DNA of 64,000 nucleotides from Alkaliphilus sp. B6464 (GTDB lineage Bacteria > Bacillota > Clostridia > Peptostreptococcales > Natronincolaceae): contig NZ_CP058557.1 in assembly GCF_018141165.1 (NCBI RefSeq), positions 2,852,001-2,916,000 on the forward strand. Direction: 5' to 3'. The notes beneath the pieces are model-generated. The model ran no database searches. It was not told the DNA's origin and saw nothing but the letters and a program-made list of their open reading frames with translations. The position numbers and the translations under genes are program-made. This document shows, piece after piece, positions 17,453 to 26,487 of this stretch. Every line of letters starts with the position of its first letter. Position 1 is the stretch's first letter.

Positions 17453-19273
17453 TTAAAAACCTCCTGCTCCTCCACCGCCAGCACCACCTCCTCCGCCACC
17501 AGTGAAGCCTCCACCGCCTCCTACTGGGGGAGTAACGCTACTGAAAGAATTATTAATACTTTTATTAAATACATTACTTTTATCATTGTTTAAAATAAAG
17601 TACCAATACATCCATCCATATCCATAAGGAAAAGTACTTTCACCGTAGTTTGTTTCAATATTAAACTTATTTAATATATCATTATCAATACCTAATGCTA
17701 AACCATATATTAAGGAAATATCTTTTGGATATTTAGCTAAATCATCTGTTGAATCATCTTTTTTAAGCTTTTTCATATATTTTTTAAATTCCAGCCATTT
17801 TCTATATTGTTCATATCCATAATCAGATTTTCTTGATAGCAACACGATGCCTTGTATTAAAATTAAAACTGAAGTACCCAGTAATACAAACCCAAATGCA
17901 GATTCATAAACTAAAGTTACTATACTAATAATTAAAGATATGGGAAAAAGCAACACTAGTGGCAGGCCAAACTTTTTAGTACTATTATCAAAATATCCCT
18001 TTGTAATTACATCTTTCTTTATTCTCCTCTGCCACTCCAAATAATGTTTTGTAAAAATTGATCCATTAGTTTTGCTATAGTTTTCTATATCCTTAGTAGT
18101 TACAGTTTGGCCATCTCCCATATCGTTAATTAACCAACCTATAAAGTACCTTTCGTGGGACATTAGCTTATCGTCTTCTTCCCTTACCTTAGTTATAGTA
18201 AAGTCCTTTAACACATCTTGTTTCTTTTTAAACTCGTCTCCATCCTCTATCCTTACATAACCTTTTCTATAGAGATCAAGTATTGTAGCAATTATGGTGT
18301 TGCCACTAATAGTATTGCTTGTAATATATGTAGCTATAGCCGGAGTACAGTCTTCAGGCACATCTAAATATTTTCTTTCTTGTTGAATATCAGTTAATCT
18401 TCTAGTCTTAATAGCTAGCAAAGTAAATATAACAACTTCAATTGCCGAAACTATAGCTGCAATTTTGGCAAATAGAGCTCCCCTTGCTTCCCTTTTAATT
18501 CTATTCTCTTCAATTTCCTCTTGTAGCCGTGCTTCTTCATTCATAATATTTGAGTAAGCATCTTTATCTACAATATTTTGCGAAGCAAATATAAATTCTC
18601 TTGGAAAAAGTATCCTTCCCTCTATAAATGTATCTTTTGGTACATCCTCTACTTGTAAATTAATAGTATTATCTGATATTTTATTTATTTCTCCGTTTAA
18701 AGGACCATGAGCAAAAATTTTCACTTTATGGTTTACATCTTTTTCAGGCAGTTTTATATTCACAGAGAAAAAATCTATAGGAGTATCATTTTCTGTTCCT
18801 AAAAATTTATAATAAAGCTCACCTATATCATTGTACTTTTTTCCAATATTTTTTATTGTATAGATTATTCTAAATGTCTTTTCTTCATTTTTAGATGGAG
18901 AAAATATTTGTAATATTACACTATTGTTTTTCTCTTTGGCTAAGAAAACATTACTATCTCCTTTTTTGGCATCTTCTACTTTTTTGTACTCTAAAACTTT
19001 GTCTTTACTGTTTTCTACTACACGTATCCCCTCAATACCTGAGGTGTTTTCTAAAACTATTTCTCTAAATACACCATTATATTTTCCACTAAACTTAAAT
19101 GTTATATCTTCTACTATTGAAAGGTCCCCATTTTCTAAAATATTGGATTCTACCAGCCATTGGGTAATACCTAATGACTCTTCTCCGCTTGACATTATAG
19201 TAGAGCTTATAACCGTTGTTAAAGTAAGAAGTAATAAGGCTATAATTCTAAATGATCTTTTAATTTCAAACAC
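17453..19273 (-). CDS. DUF2207-domain membrane protein with glycine-rich tail
   Basis: Uncharacterised envelope protein. It has a signal-like hydrophobic segment at about 9-30, an extracytoplasmic DUF2207 beta domain (ITQWLVESNILENGDLSIVEDITF) to about 230, and a membrane helix near 268-288. A cytoplasmic winged-helix-like region follows, with two more helices near 430-475. The C terminus is almost pure glycine (GGGGGFTGGG), as in many DUF2207 proteins. The start is a GTG, but the GAAGGA ahead of it is closer than ideal, so the exact start is uncertain. The tail DNA is GC-rich compared with its surroundings. Confidence 0.82.
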   Translation of the reverse strand: MFEIKRSFRIIALLLLTLTTVISSTIMSSGEESLGITQWLVESNILENGDLSIVEDITFKFSGKYNGVFREIVLENTSGIEGIRVVENSKDKVLEYKKVEDAKKGDSNVFLAKEKNNSVILQIFSPSKNEEKTFRIIYTIKNIGKKYNDIGELYYKFLGTENDTPIDFFSVNIKLPEKDVNHKVKIFAHGPLNGEINKISDNTINLQVEDVPKDTFIEGRILFPREFIFASQNIVDKDAYSNIMNEEARLQEEIEENRIKREARGALFAKIAAIVSAIEVVIFTLLAIKTRRLTDIQQERKYLDVPEDCTPAIATYITSNTISGNTIIATILDLYRKGYVRIEDGDEFKKKQDVLKDFTITKVREEDDKLMSHERYFIGWLINDMGDGQTVTTKDIENYSKTNGSIFTKHYLEWQRRIKKDVITKGYFDNSTKKFGLPLVLLFPISLIISIVTLVYESAFGFVLLGTSVLILIQGIVLLSRKSDYGYEQYRKWLEFKKYMKKLKKDDSTDDLAKYPKDISLIYGLALGIDNDILNKFNIETNYGESTFPYGYGWMYWYFILNNDKSNVFNKSINNSFSSVTPPVGGGGGFTGGGGGGAGGGGAGGF

Positions 19274-19504
19274 TTCCTTCTTTTTCTAATATTTACTATG
19301 AATTTATTTACTTCTTTAATTTAATTATAGGTTAGTTTTTGTATTAACTCAAATCATTATGAAAAATCATTAGACACTATTACATAGACTCCTATAATAC
19401 TTAATTTTTTAACCTTCATTTAAATTTCAAATGCTACCAATGTTCACAGTCTATTATTTCTTAAAAATGATTGGTAATTGGAAATTTTATACTTTTCTAT
19501 ATAT

Positions 19505-19542
19505 AAAAAAATCCTACTACAATAAATGCAATAGGATTTTTT
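19505..19542 (-). terminator. Terminator of the pduL-deoC operon
   Basis: AAAAAATCCTA (19506-19516) pairs with TAGGATTTTTT (19532-19542) around a 15-base loop and ends in a T run on the minus strand. It could work in both directions. The rest of the 19274-19549 gap shows no gene. Confidence 0.8.
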
Positions 19543-19549
19543 GAAAAAT

Positions 19550-20218
19550 CTAATAACCTTCTACACTACTATTTTCATCTTTTACTATACTTACAGATGC
19601 ACTTGCACCAATGCGTGTAGCTCCTGCTTCTATCATTGCTAGAGCAGTTTTTAAATCCCTTACTCCACCAGAAGCCTTTACTCCCATTTCAGGACCTACT
19701 GTTTCTCGCATAAGCTGTACATCTTCTACTGTTGCACCACCTGTACTAAAACCTGTGGAGGTTTTAACAAAGTCCGCTCCAGCTTTTTTGGCTAGTTTAC
19801 AAGCTAATATTTTTTCTTCATTAGTTAACAAACAATTCTCAATAATTACTTTAACTATAGCTCTACCACTTGCAGCATCGACTACAGCTTTAATATCATT
19901 TAAAACCTCTTCTTCCTTACCTTCTTTAAGTGCTCCGATGTTGATTACCATATCTATTTCTTTAGCACCATTATCAATAACATCTTTAGTTTCAAATGCT
20001 TTAGCCTCTGAGGTCATAGCTCCTAAAGGAAATCCTACTACAGCAGCTACTTTAACATCGGTTCCCTTTAATTGTTCATAGGCAAAAGCAACATTTACTC
20101 CATTAACACAAACAGAAAAAAATCCATGTTCCCTTGCTTCCTCACATATCTTTTTAATTTCGTCTTTCTTTGTTTCAGGTTTTAATAGTGTATGATCTAT
20201 ATATTTTGCTATATTCAT
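19550..20218 (-). CDS. deoC: Deoxyribose-phosphate aldolase
   Basis: Cleaves 2-deoxyribose-5-phosphate into acetaldehyde and glyceraldehyde-3-phosphate. The 222-residue product has IDHTLLKPE at the N terminus, [15 protein letters not shown], and the Schiff-base lysine in [18 protein letters not shown], with the second lysine in VKASGGVRD. It follows pduL by 15 bases. Acetaldehyde from this step could become acetyl-CoA and then acetyl phosphate through the PduL enzyme, a reasonable but unproven coupling. Confidence 0.97.
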   Translation of the reverse strand: MNIAKYIDHTLLKPETKKDEIKKICEEAREHGFFSVCVNGVNVAFAYEQLKGTDVKVAAVVGFPLGAMTSEAKAFETKDVIDNGAKEIDMVINIGALKEGKEEEVLNDIKAVVDAASGRAIVKVIIENCLLTNEEKILACKLAKKAGADFVKTSTGFSTGGATVEDVQLMRETVGPEMGVKASGGVRDLKTALAMIEAGATRIGASASVSIVKDENSSVEGY

Positions 20219-20233
20219 AATACATCCTCCAAA

Positions 20234-20812
20234 TTAATCTATAATCAACTCTACCATCTCGCCATTTTTAAGAGCAGCTGCATTTCCTTCATCTACGTCG
20301 ATATGCATTTCCAGCGCATATGTTTCATGAGCCCTTACTAATACATTTTCAAATATAACGGCTCTTTCTCCAGTTGTTCTAACTTTTACTCTTTGCTTAT
20401 CTACTACACCAAAAGCCTCTGCATCGCTAGTATGCATATGTATATGTCTTGCTGCAGCAATTACCCCTTCTTGCATTTCTACTTCACCATTTGGTCCTAC
20501 TATTTTAACTCCTGGACTACCTGCAACATCTCCAGAATCTCTTATTGGAGGCTTAACTCCTAAAACAAAGCCATCTGCTAATGATATTTCAACCTGTGTT
20601 TTTCCTCTAGCTGGTCCTAGTACTCTTACACCTTTAATTGTTCCTTTAGGACCTACTAAATCTACCTTCTCTTCCGCAGCATACTGTCCTGGTTGCGATA
20701 AATCCTTAAACTTAGTTAGATCATAGTTTTTTCCAAATAGTGCTTCAATATCCACCTGACTTAGATGAATATGTCTGTTTGATAGTGCAGCTGGCAACAT
20801 TTTTTTACTCAC
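20234..20812 (-). CDS. pduL: Phosphate propanoyl/acetyltransferase PduL
   Basis: Exchanges acyl-CoA and acyl phosphate. The 192 residues show the two PduL beta-barrel halves, with the metal-binding histidine motifs SNRHIHLS (about 11-18) and ARHIHMH near 124-130. The N terminus begins directly MSKKMLPAALSNRHIHLS, with no amphipathic encapsulation helix, so a cytosolic acetate-pathway role is more likely than a microcompartment one. No shell genes are nearby. The GTG start has a GGAGGAGG ribosome site. It forms an operon with deoC. Confidence 0.93.
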   Translation of the reverse strand: MSKKMLPAALSNRHIHLSQVDIEALFGKNYDLTKFKDLSQPGQYAAEEKVDLVGPKGTIKGVRVLGPARGKTQVEISLADGFVLGVKPPIRDSGDVAGSPGVKIVGPNGEVEMQEGVIAAARHIHMHTSDAEAFGVVDKQRVKVRTTGERAVIFENVLVRAHETYALEMHIDVDEGNAAALKNGEMVELIID

Positions 20813-20886
20813 AATAATTCCTCCTCCAGTACTTTTAGCCTTTACATAGCTAATAAAAATATGAATTTATAATATTAAAATCATGG

Positions 20887-20929
20887 TTGTATACAATATT
20901 ATTATACGTGCTTTTAAATTAAAAATCAA
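20887..20929 (-). promoter_or_regulatory. Promoter and palindromic operator of pduL-deoC
   Basis: On the minus strand TTGATT (20924-20929), 17 bases, then a perfect TATAAT (20901-20906). The perfect palindrome TTGTATACAA (20887-20896) covers the expected start of transcription, a position suited to a repressor. Such sequences recall GntR-family operators, but the regulator is not identified. Confidence 0.6.
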
Positions 20930-21017
20930 ACATAGCTATATAAAATTCTAATTTTTCTTAATCTTTATATAAATAAAAGCTAATTTAGACGGAGCTAGAA
21001 CTATTAGCTATCGGATA

Positions 21018-21059
21018 AAATAATAATATTTTGAGGAAAGCATTTGTATTATTATTTTT
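21018..21059 (-). terminator. Probable terminator of the aro operon
   Basis: A 12-bp stem of A and T only (21018-21029 with 21048-21059), 18-base loop, ending in ATTATTATTTTAT on the minus strand. It lies 40 bases after the aroA stop. It is weak in base composition but well placed. Confidence 0.5.
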
Positions 21060-21098
21060 ACTTTCAAATTAGATTTACATAATATGGTTATAGTATAT

Positions 21099-22382
21099 CT
21101 ACCTAATTATTTTCTTTAATATGTCTTCAAACTCCGGAAAAGATATCGATATACAGCTAGACCCTAAAACCTTTGTCTGGCCTTCTGCCATCATTCCAGC
21201 AATAGCCAATGCCATAGCTATTCTATGATCAGCACCACTATCCACTACTGAACCTTTTAGTTTAGTAGGTCCTTCTATTATCATTCCATCCTCTGTTTCT
21301 TCTATTTTTGCTCTCATCTTTCTCAGTTGGGTTACCATCATTTCGATCCTGTTGGATTCTTTAACCTTCAGTTCTTCTGCATTTCTTATAATAGTTTTAC
21401 CTTCTGCAAAGGTAGCAGCAACGGCTAATATGGGTATTTCGTCTATTAGCCTTGGAATTATATTGCCTTCTATGGTTGTTCCTATTAAATTACTATTCTT
21501 AACCATAAGATGTCCGTATCTTTCTCCATTAGATACTTTTTCAGAAATTATTTCAATATTAGCTCCCATAGACTTTAATGCATCTATAATGCCTGTTCTA
21601 GTTGGATTAAGTCCAACATTCTCGATTAGAAGTTCTGACTTAGGTGAAATTAGGGCTAGAACAATTAAAAATGCAGCAGATGAAATGTCTCCAGGAACAA
21701 AAACCTCATTACCTACTAGTTTTTGACTACCCTCTATTTTTATAAAGGTCTCATCTTTTTCTATCTTACCTCCAAAATGATTGACCATTATTTCTGTATG
21801 ATCCCTCGTTACTTCAGGTTCCTCTATTACAGTAGTACCCGTGCTCTGTAGCCCGGCTAAAATAATAGCGGATTTAACCTGAGCACTAGCTACAGGCAGT
21901 TTATAATTAATTGCTTGCAGGTTACCACCCTTTATTATAATAGGAAGCAAGTTATTTTTCTCTACAAAACTAATATTTGCTCCCATTTCCTTCAGTGGAT
22001 CTGTAATTCGTTTCATAGGTCTGCTTTTTAAAGAATGGTCCCCAGTAAAGCAATAGCTATTATTACTCCCACTAATTAAACCTAACAATAATCTAACAGC
22101 AGTACCTGAGTTGCCTGCATCTAGCTGTCCATAATACGGTTTATAGTGTTTGGGCGGCATACCTTTAACTACTGTAATATCATTTTGTTGCTCTACTATT
22201 ACTCCTAATTTTCCAAGGCAATTTATAGTGTTTTTAACATCCTCAGATAATAATAGATTATGTACATGGGTTTCATTTTCTGCAATACCGCCTAGCATAA
22301 TACTTCTATGGGAAATGGACTTATCTCCTGAAACTGCTATTTTCCCAATCACTTTATTTACTTTACTTACAACTAAATCCAT
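21099..22382 (-). CDS. aroA: 3-phosphoshikimate 1-carboxyvinyltransferase (EPSP synthase)
   Basis: Joins PEP to shikimate-3-phosphate. The ATG at 22382 (MDLVVSKVNKVIGKI), with GGAGG 5 bases upstream, gives 427 residues, the normal length. Motifs are GDKSISHRSIMLG, LDAGNSGTAVRLLLGL, PGDISSAAFLIV, and the ESNRIEMM and DHRIAMALAIAG segments. The start lies inside the end of aroB, overlapping by 20 bases. This is the last gene of the aroC-aroB-aroA operon. Confidence 0.97.
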   Translation of the reverse strand: MDLVVSKVNKVIGKIAVSGDKSISHRSIMLGGIAENETHVHNLLLSEDVKNTINCLGKLGVIVEQQNDITVVKGMPPKHYKPYYGQLDAGNSGTAVRLLLGLISGSNNSYCFTGDHSLKSRPMKRITDPLKEMGANISFVEKNNLLPIIIKGGNLQAINYKLPVASAQVKSAIILAGLQSTGTTVIEEPEVTRDHTEIMVNHFGGKIEKDETFIKIEGSQKLVGNEVFVPGDISSAAFLIVLALISPKSELLIENVGLNPTRTGIIDALKSMGANIEIISEKVSNGERYGHLMVKNSNLIGTTIEGNIIPRLIDEIPILAVAATFAEGKTIIRNAEELKVKESNRIEMMVTQLRKMRAKIEETEDGMIIEGPTKLKGSVVDSGADHRIAMALAIAGMMAEGQTKVLGSSCISISFPEFEDILKKIIR

Positions 22383-23460
22383 AATTAACCTCCGCAATGG
22401 CTTTTCTGATAATTTCCATAGGTATGTTATTAAATACCTTTACTTGTTCTTTGTCTGTAGGTAGTACAAATGTAATATAATTATCCTTATTCTTTTTATC
22501 CATAGCCATAGACTTTAATATTTCTTCACCATTAAATTTATATTCAAATAGATTAGAATAGTATTTATATATTATCTTTTTTATAAACTTATAATAATCT
22601 GCTGTAATTAACCTAAGAAAAAAAGATAGATTAGCAGCAAGTAATAACCCTAATGCTACAGCCTCGCCATGAAAAAACTTATTGAAGCTAGTGGATGATT
22701 CTATCCCATGAGCAAATGTATGTCCCAAATTTAACGTTTGCCTAAGTCCAAGGTCCATTTCATCCTTTATTACAATTTGCTCCTTCATTTTAATACATTT
22801 TAAAATTATTTTATCTAAATCTATATCTCTATTTAAGTACTTCACATAGTTTTTATCTAAATCAACTAATAGGTTGTAGTCCCCTAGCATTCCATATTTT
22901 ATAACTTCTCCAAATGCAGCTATAAATTCCCTATTAGGTAATGTATTTAAAGTATTAGTATCTACAACTACAGCTTTTGGATGATAAAATGTGCCTAACA
23001 GATTTTTGAAGCCTTCGTAGTTTATACCAGTTTTCCCTCCAATACTACTATCTACCTGTGCTAAAAGAGTGGTAGGTATGTGAATCATATCTATTCCTCT
23101 CATATATGTAGATGCCACGAAACCACCTAAATCACCAATTACTCCTCCGCCTACAGCAATAAGTACTGAGTTTCTATTATATTTTTCATCAGTTAGCTTA
23201 TCTATAATTTTTCTATAGTTATCAATAGATTTACTTTCCTCTCCAGATGGAATTATAAAGTGATCAAACTTAGCTCCATTGTTCTTTAATACATCTATTA
23301 TTGTTTTGCCATAATGATTAAATACATTTTCATCTGTAAGCATAAATACAAACCTGTTTTTAATATAGGAACTTAATAATGAATCAAGCTTCACTATTAA
23401 ATCCTTAGCCATATATAGAGGATAGGGTTCTCTACCTATATTTATTTGTGTACATAGCAT
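22363..23460 (-). CDS. aroB: 3-dehydroquinate synthase
   Basis: NAD- and metal-dependent cyclisation of DAHP to 3-dehydroquinate. The 365-residue product has SGEESKSIDNYRKI, GGGVIGDLGGFVASTYMRGID, IPTTLLAQVDSSIGGKTGIN, and the metal-site NLGHTFAHGIE, all standard for AroB. An AAGGAG ribosome site precedes the ATG. The aroC stop is 1 base upstream and the 3' end overlaps aroA by 20 bases, so the three shikimate genes are tightly coupled. Confidence 0.97.
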   Translation of the reverse strand: MLCTQINIGREPYPLYMAKDLIVKLDSLLSSYIKNRFVFMLTDENVFNHYGKTIIDVLKNNGAKFDHFIIPSGEESKSIDNYRKIIDKLTDEKYNRNSVLIAVGGGVIGDLGGFVASTYMRGIDMIHIPTTLLAQVDSSIGGKTGINYEGFKNLLGTFYHPKAVVVDTNTLNTLPNREFIAAFGEVIKYGMLGDYNLLVDLDKNYVKYLNRDIDLDKIILKCIKMKEQIVIKDEMDLGLRQTLNLGHTFAHGIESSTSFNKFFHGEAVALGLLLAANLSFFLRLITADYYKFIKKIIYKYYSNLFEYKFNGEEILKSMAMDKKNKDNYITFVLPTDKEQVKVFNNIPMEIIRKAIAEVNYGFSCK

Positions 23461-23461
23461 A

Positions 23462-24619
23462 TTATCTACTCCTTAAATAGTCTATATATCTTTTATAGTT
23501 TGATAGCATCTCCTCTATACTATCTCCCCCAAACTTTTCCACCATTTCCATTGCTATAATAAAGGCACATATTCCTTCTGCTACAACAGACGCTGCTGGT
23601 ACTGCACAATTATCACTTCTTTCTACTATAGCTTCTTTTTCTTTCTTAGTTAACATATTTACTGTTTTTAGTGGCTTAGTAAGTGTAGGTATAGGTTTCA
23701 TATATCCCCTTATAATAATATCCTCCCCATTACTTACACCTGCTTCAATTCCGCCTGCTCTGTTAGTATTACGATAATATCCTTGTACTTCAGAATACCC
23801 AATTTCATCATGGAACCGAGATCCTGCTTTACTAGACCCATCTATTCCATCCCCGATCTCTACAGCCTTAATTCCTTGCAATCCCATAATACCTTGGGCT
23901 AATATTCCGTCCAATTTTCTATCAAAATGAGCATAGCTCCCTAGCCCGACTGGAACATTTCTAATTACTACTTCAAATGATCCACCTAAGGAGTCCCCAG
24001 TTTGTTTGGCCATCTCTATTTCTTGTATCATTTCTACTTCCACATTAGTATCAATACATCTTACTGGAGATTCATCTATTCTATTTTTATAATTAAATAT
24101 GTCTTTTTGGCAAAATCTATAGTTAACTTGTCCAATTGATATTACATGACCTAATATTTCTATATTAAATATAGATAAAAATTGCTTGGCTATACTACCA
24201 ACCGCTGTACGAATAGCAGTTTCTCTAGCACTAGCCCTTTCTATTACATTTCGGATATCCATGTGATTGTACTTCAATGCTCCTACTAAATCTCCATGAC
24301 CTGGACGAGGTTCTTTAATATGATTTTGTTCCCCTTCTAGCTTTTCAAGTCCCATAATATTTGTCCAGTTTTTATAGTCAATATTTTCAATCATAATAGT
24401 TAAAGGGCTACCTAGGGTTTTACCGTCTCTTACTCCAGTAATTATCTCTACTCTATCCTTTTCTATTTTCATTCTATTGCCCCTACCATATCCCTGCTGT
24501 CTTCTTCTTAAATCTTCATTTATAATATTTATATCAATAGGTATGTTTGAAGGTAAACCTTCTATAATTGCTACTAATCCTTTTCCATGAGACTCTCCAG
24601 CAGATAAATAACGAAGCAT
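23462..24619 (-). CDS. aroC: Chorismate synthase
   Basis: FMN-dependent last step of the shikimate pathway. The ATG at 24619 (MLRYLSAGESHGKGL) is placed 8 bases after AAAGGGA, giving 385 residues. The three family signatures are present: GESHGKGLVAIIEG, RRRQQGYGRG with RPGHGDLVGALKY, and RASARETAIRTAVG. It is the first gene of the aro operon. The terminator of the SpoIIE-type gene lies only 30-60 bases upstream and no clear promoter is seen between them, so transcription may partly read through that hairpin. Confidence 0.96.
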   Translation of the reverse strand: MLRYLSAGESHGKGLVAIIEGLPSNIPIDINIINEDLRRRQQGYGRGNRMKIEKDRVEIITGVRDGKTLGSPLTIMIENIDYKNWTNIMGLEKLEGEQNHIKEPRPGHGDLVGALKYNHMDIRNVIERASARETAIRTAVGSIAKQFLSIFNIEILGHVISIGQVNYRFCQKDIFNYKNRIDESPVRCIDTNVEVEMIQEIEMAKQTGDSLGGSFEVVIRNVPVGLGSYAHFDRKLDGILAQGIMGLQGIKAVEIGDGIDGSSKAGSRFHDEIGYSEVQGYYRNTNRAGGIEAGVSNGEDIIIRGYMKPIPTLTKPLKTVNMLTKKEKEAIVERSDNCAVPAASVVAEGICAFIIAMEMVEKFGGDSIEEMLSNYKRYIDYLRSR

Positions 24620-24647
24620 ATTCTTCATCCCTTTCACACTATTAACT

Positions 24648-24678
24648 ATAAAAAGAGAGAGCATATATCCCTCTCTTT
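24648..24678 (-). terminator. Terminator between the SpoIIE-type gene and aroC
   Basis: AAAGAGAG (24652-24659) pairs with CTCTCTTT (24671-24678). On the minus strand the stem is followed by TTTTTAT. It sits directly after the stop codon at 24683 and just ahead of aroC. Confidence 0.75.
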
Positions 24679-24682
24679 ACAC

Positions 24683-26464
24683 CTATTTATTATTCATAAT
24701 AATTAGCATTATATCATCTTTTGGTTGTTCCTGATTAGTATGTATAAATAATTCTTCTCTAATTTTATCATTAATCTCATCATTGCTCTTGCTATAATTA
24801 TCTATTAATATTTTTTTAAGTCTATCTATGCCAAACATTTCTCCATCAACTCCATAGGCCTCGATAATACCGTCCGTAAAAACACAAATTAATTCATAAT
24901 CGGATACATTATAGTAATCATCTTCGTATTTTGTATCACAGAAGATTCCTAAAGGTAACCCTCTGTTAAACACAATTTCTTCAGCTATAATAGTAGTACC
25001 TTCTTTTTTTATACCTATAGGGAAATGGTGTCCTCCATTTGCTATATTTGTCCTATGAGTCTTTAAATCAATAATAGCAAGTCTAGCTGTGGCATATATA
25101 TCTAAAGAATTAAAGTCCTCACATAGATTATGATTAATTATAGTTAAAATTTCCGCGGCGGTTTTTTTATCATCTATACAGGACTTTAGAGCACCTTTAA
25201 TCATAGCAGAGAAATAATTAGCTAAAATACTATGTCCCATAACATCTGCAATGAAAATACACAAGAAGTGATCATTCATAAAAAATATATCACAAAAGTC
25301 CCCACCTAAGTTAGCCGTAGGATAAAAATAGTAAGATACTTTAGTCTTATTTGGTAGTGTAATGTTATTGTTAGGCATAATTAATCTTTGTTTTTCCTGA
25401 ACAAGTTCTAATTCCTTTTCCATCATTTTATGCTCAATTAGTTTAGATGCATTTTTGTATCTCTCTATAGCAAATATAATTTGTGTAGCAAATATATTTA
25501 ATATCTTCAAATCATCTTCACTATATCTTGATGCATTAGCAACTGCTATATATCCAATCACAATATCATCAATAACTAAATTGTGATAAAGTATAGTTCT
25601 TATACTTTCATTTTTAATAAATGAGGGTATATTGCCTTCATTAAAATATTTTCCATTAATTATCTTATATTGTTTATCTTTGAGCTTTATATGAAGATTT
25701 TCTGCCAATACTTTTAAATCCTTATTTTTTCCATATGTACTTTCATGGTAAATTCCTTTATCAAAGCCCTTCATAACTATAATAGCAGATTCGCTAAAAG
25801 TTACGTTGCATATTTGTTTGCTCAAAGGCTTTAAGAAACTATCTAAATTTAAGTTTTTATACAACTCATCCGTAGCCTTATTAATAAAATTCAGTGATCC
25901 TCTTAACTTTTTGATCATAAAATCTGAATCTCTTTTTTTTCTTGTTATTTCAATAGATAATCCTATTAAAGAAGCTACTGATGCAATAAAATCTATATCT
26001 TCATCTGTATATTGTGCGCTTTCTTCAATAAAGAAGCAAGTCATGAACCCAATAACCTCATTACTAGATATAAGCGGAAAAACTGCCCTAGATTTATAAC
26101 CTTCATTTTGCGCCAGAAATCGTTCACTTTTAGCGCGCTCGTCCTTAAAAATATCCTTTATCCATACTATTTTTTTCTCTCTAATTGCCTCATGTATATA
26201 GATAGGATAGCTGTCAAAAGCTATGTGATGCTCCTTTTTTTCATTCCTCTTAAAAAAATTCGGAATAAAATCTAAAGTCGAAGAACAAACTAAATGAGCA
26301 TATTTATAATCACGAATAAATAAATTAACACAAGCTTTAGCAGGAACTATTACATCTAGCATTTTTTCTATAATATCATCTTTTATGTCAAAGAAATTAT
26401 CTGTTGAAGTTACCATTGTAGAAATTTCTACTAATGCTCTTATTCTGCTATCAGCATATTGCAT
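24683..26464 (-). CDS. GAF-domain protein serine/threonine phosphatase (SpoIIE/RsbU type)
   Basis: Probable signal-responsive PP2C-type phosphatase that would dephosphorylate an anti-sigma-factor antagonist. The 593 residues hold two GAF-like sensor regions (about 15-180 and 210-345), a short coiled linker (KMMEKELELVQEKQRL) and a C-terminal SpoIIE domain with NLGGDFCDIFF, IADVMGHSILANYF, NGGHHFP and CVFTDGIIEA, the metal-binding aspartates of the family. No membrane helix is seen. No antagonist or anti-sigma gene is adjacent. The next upstream gene is the Mrr-like membrane protein, 24 bases away and perhaps cotranscribed. Confidence 0.88.
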   Translation of the reverse strand: MQYADSRIRALVEISTMVTSTDNFFDIKDDIIEKMLDVIVPAKACVNLFIRDYKYAHLVCSSTLDFIPNFFKRNEKKEHHIAFDSYPIYIHEAIREKKIVWIKDIFKDERAKSERFLAQNEGYKSRAVFPLISSNEVIGFMTCFFIEESAQYTDEDIDFIASVASLIGLSIEITRKKRDSDFMIKKLRGSLNFINKATDELYKNLNLDSFLKPLSKQICNVTFSESAIIVMKGFDKGIYHESTYGKNKDLKVLAENLHIKLKDKQYKIINGKYFNEGNIPSFIKNESIRTILYHNLVIDDIVIGYIAVANASRYSEDDLKILNIFATQIIFAIERYKNASKLIEHKMMEKELELVQEKQRLIMPNNNITLPNKTKVSYYFYPTANLGGDFCDIFFMNDHFLCIFIADVMGHSILANYFSAMIKGALKSCIDDKKTAAEILTIINHNLCEDFNSLDIYATARLAIIDLKTHRTNIANGGHHFPIGIKKEGTTIIAEEIVFNRGLPLGIFCDTKYEDDYYNVSDYELICVFTDGIIEAYGVDGEMFGIDRLKKILIDNYSKSNDEINDKIREELFIHTNQEQPKDDIMLIIMNNK

Positions 26465-26487
26465 AATTCTTTCCCCCTAAACTTCTT

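Noticed and set aside
20234-20812. Bacterial microcompartment PduL
   Set aside because: There is no encapsulation peptide at the N terminus and no shell protein genes nearby.
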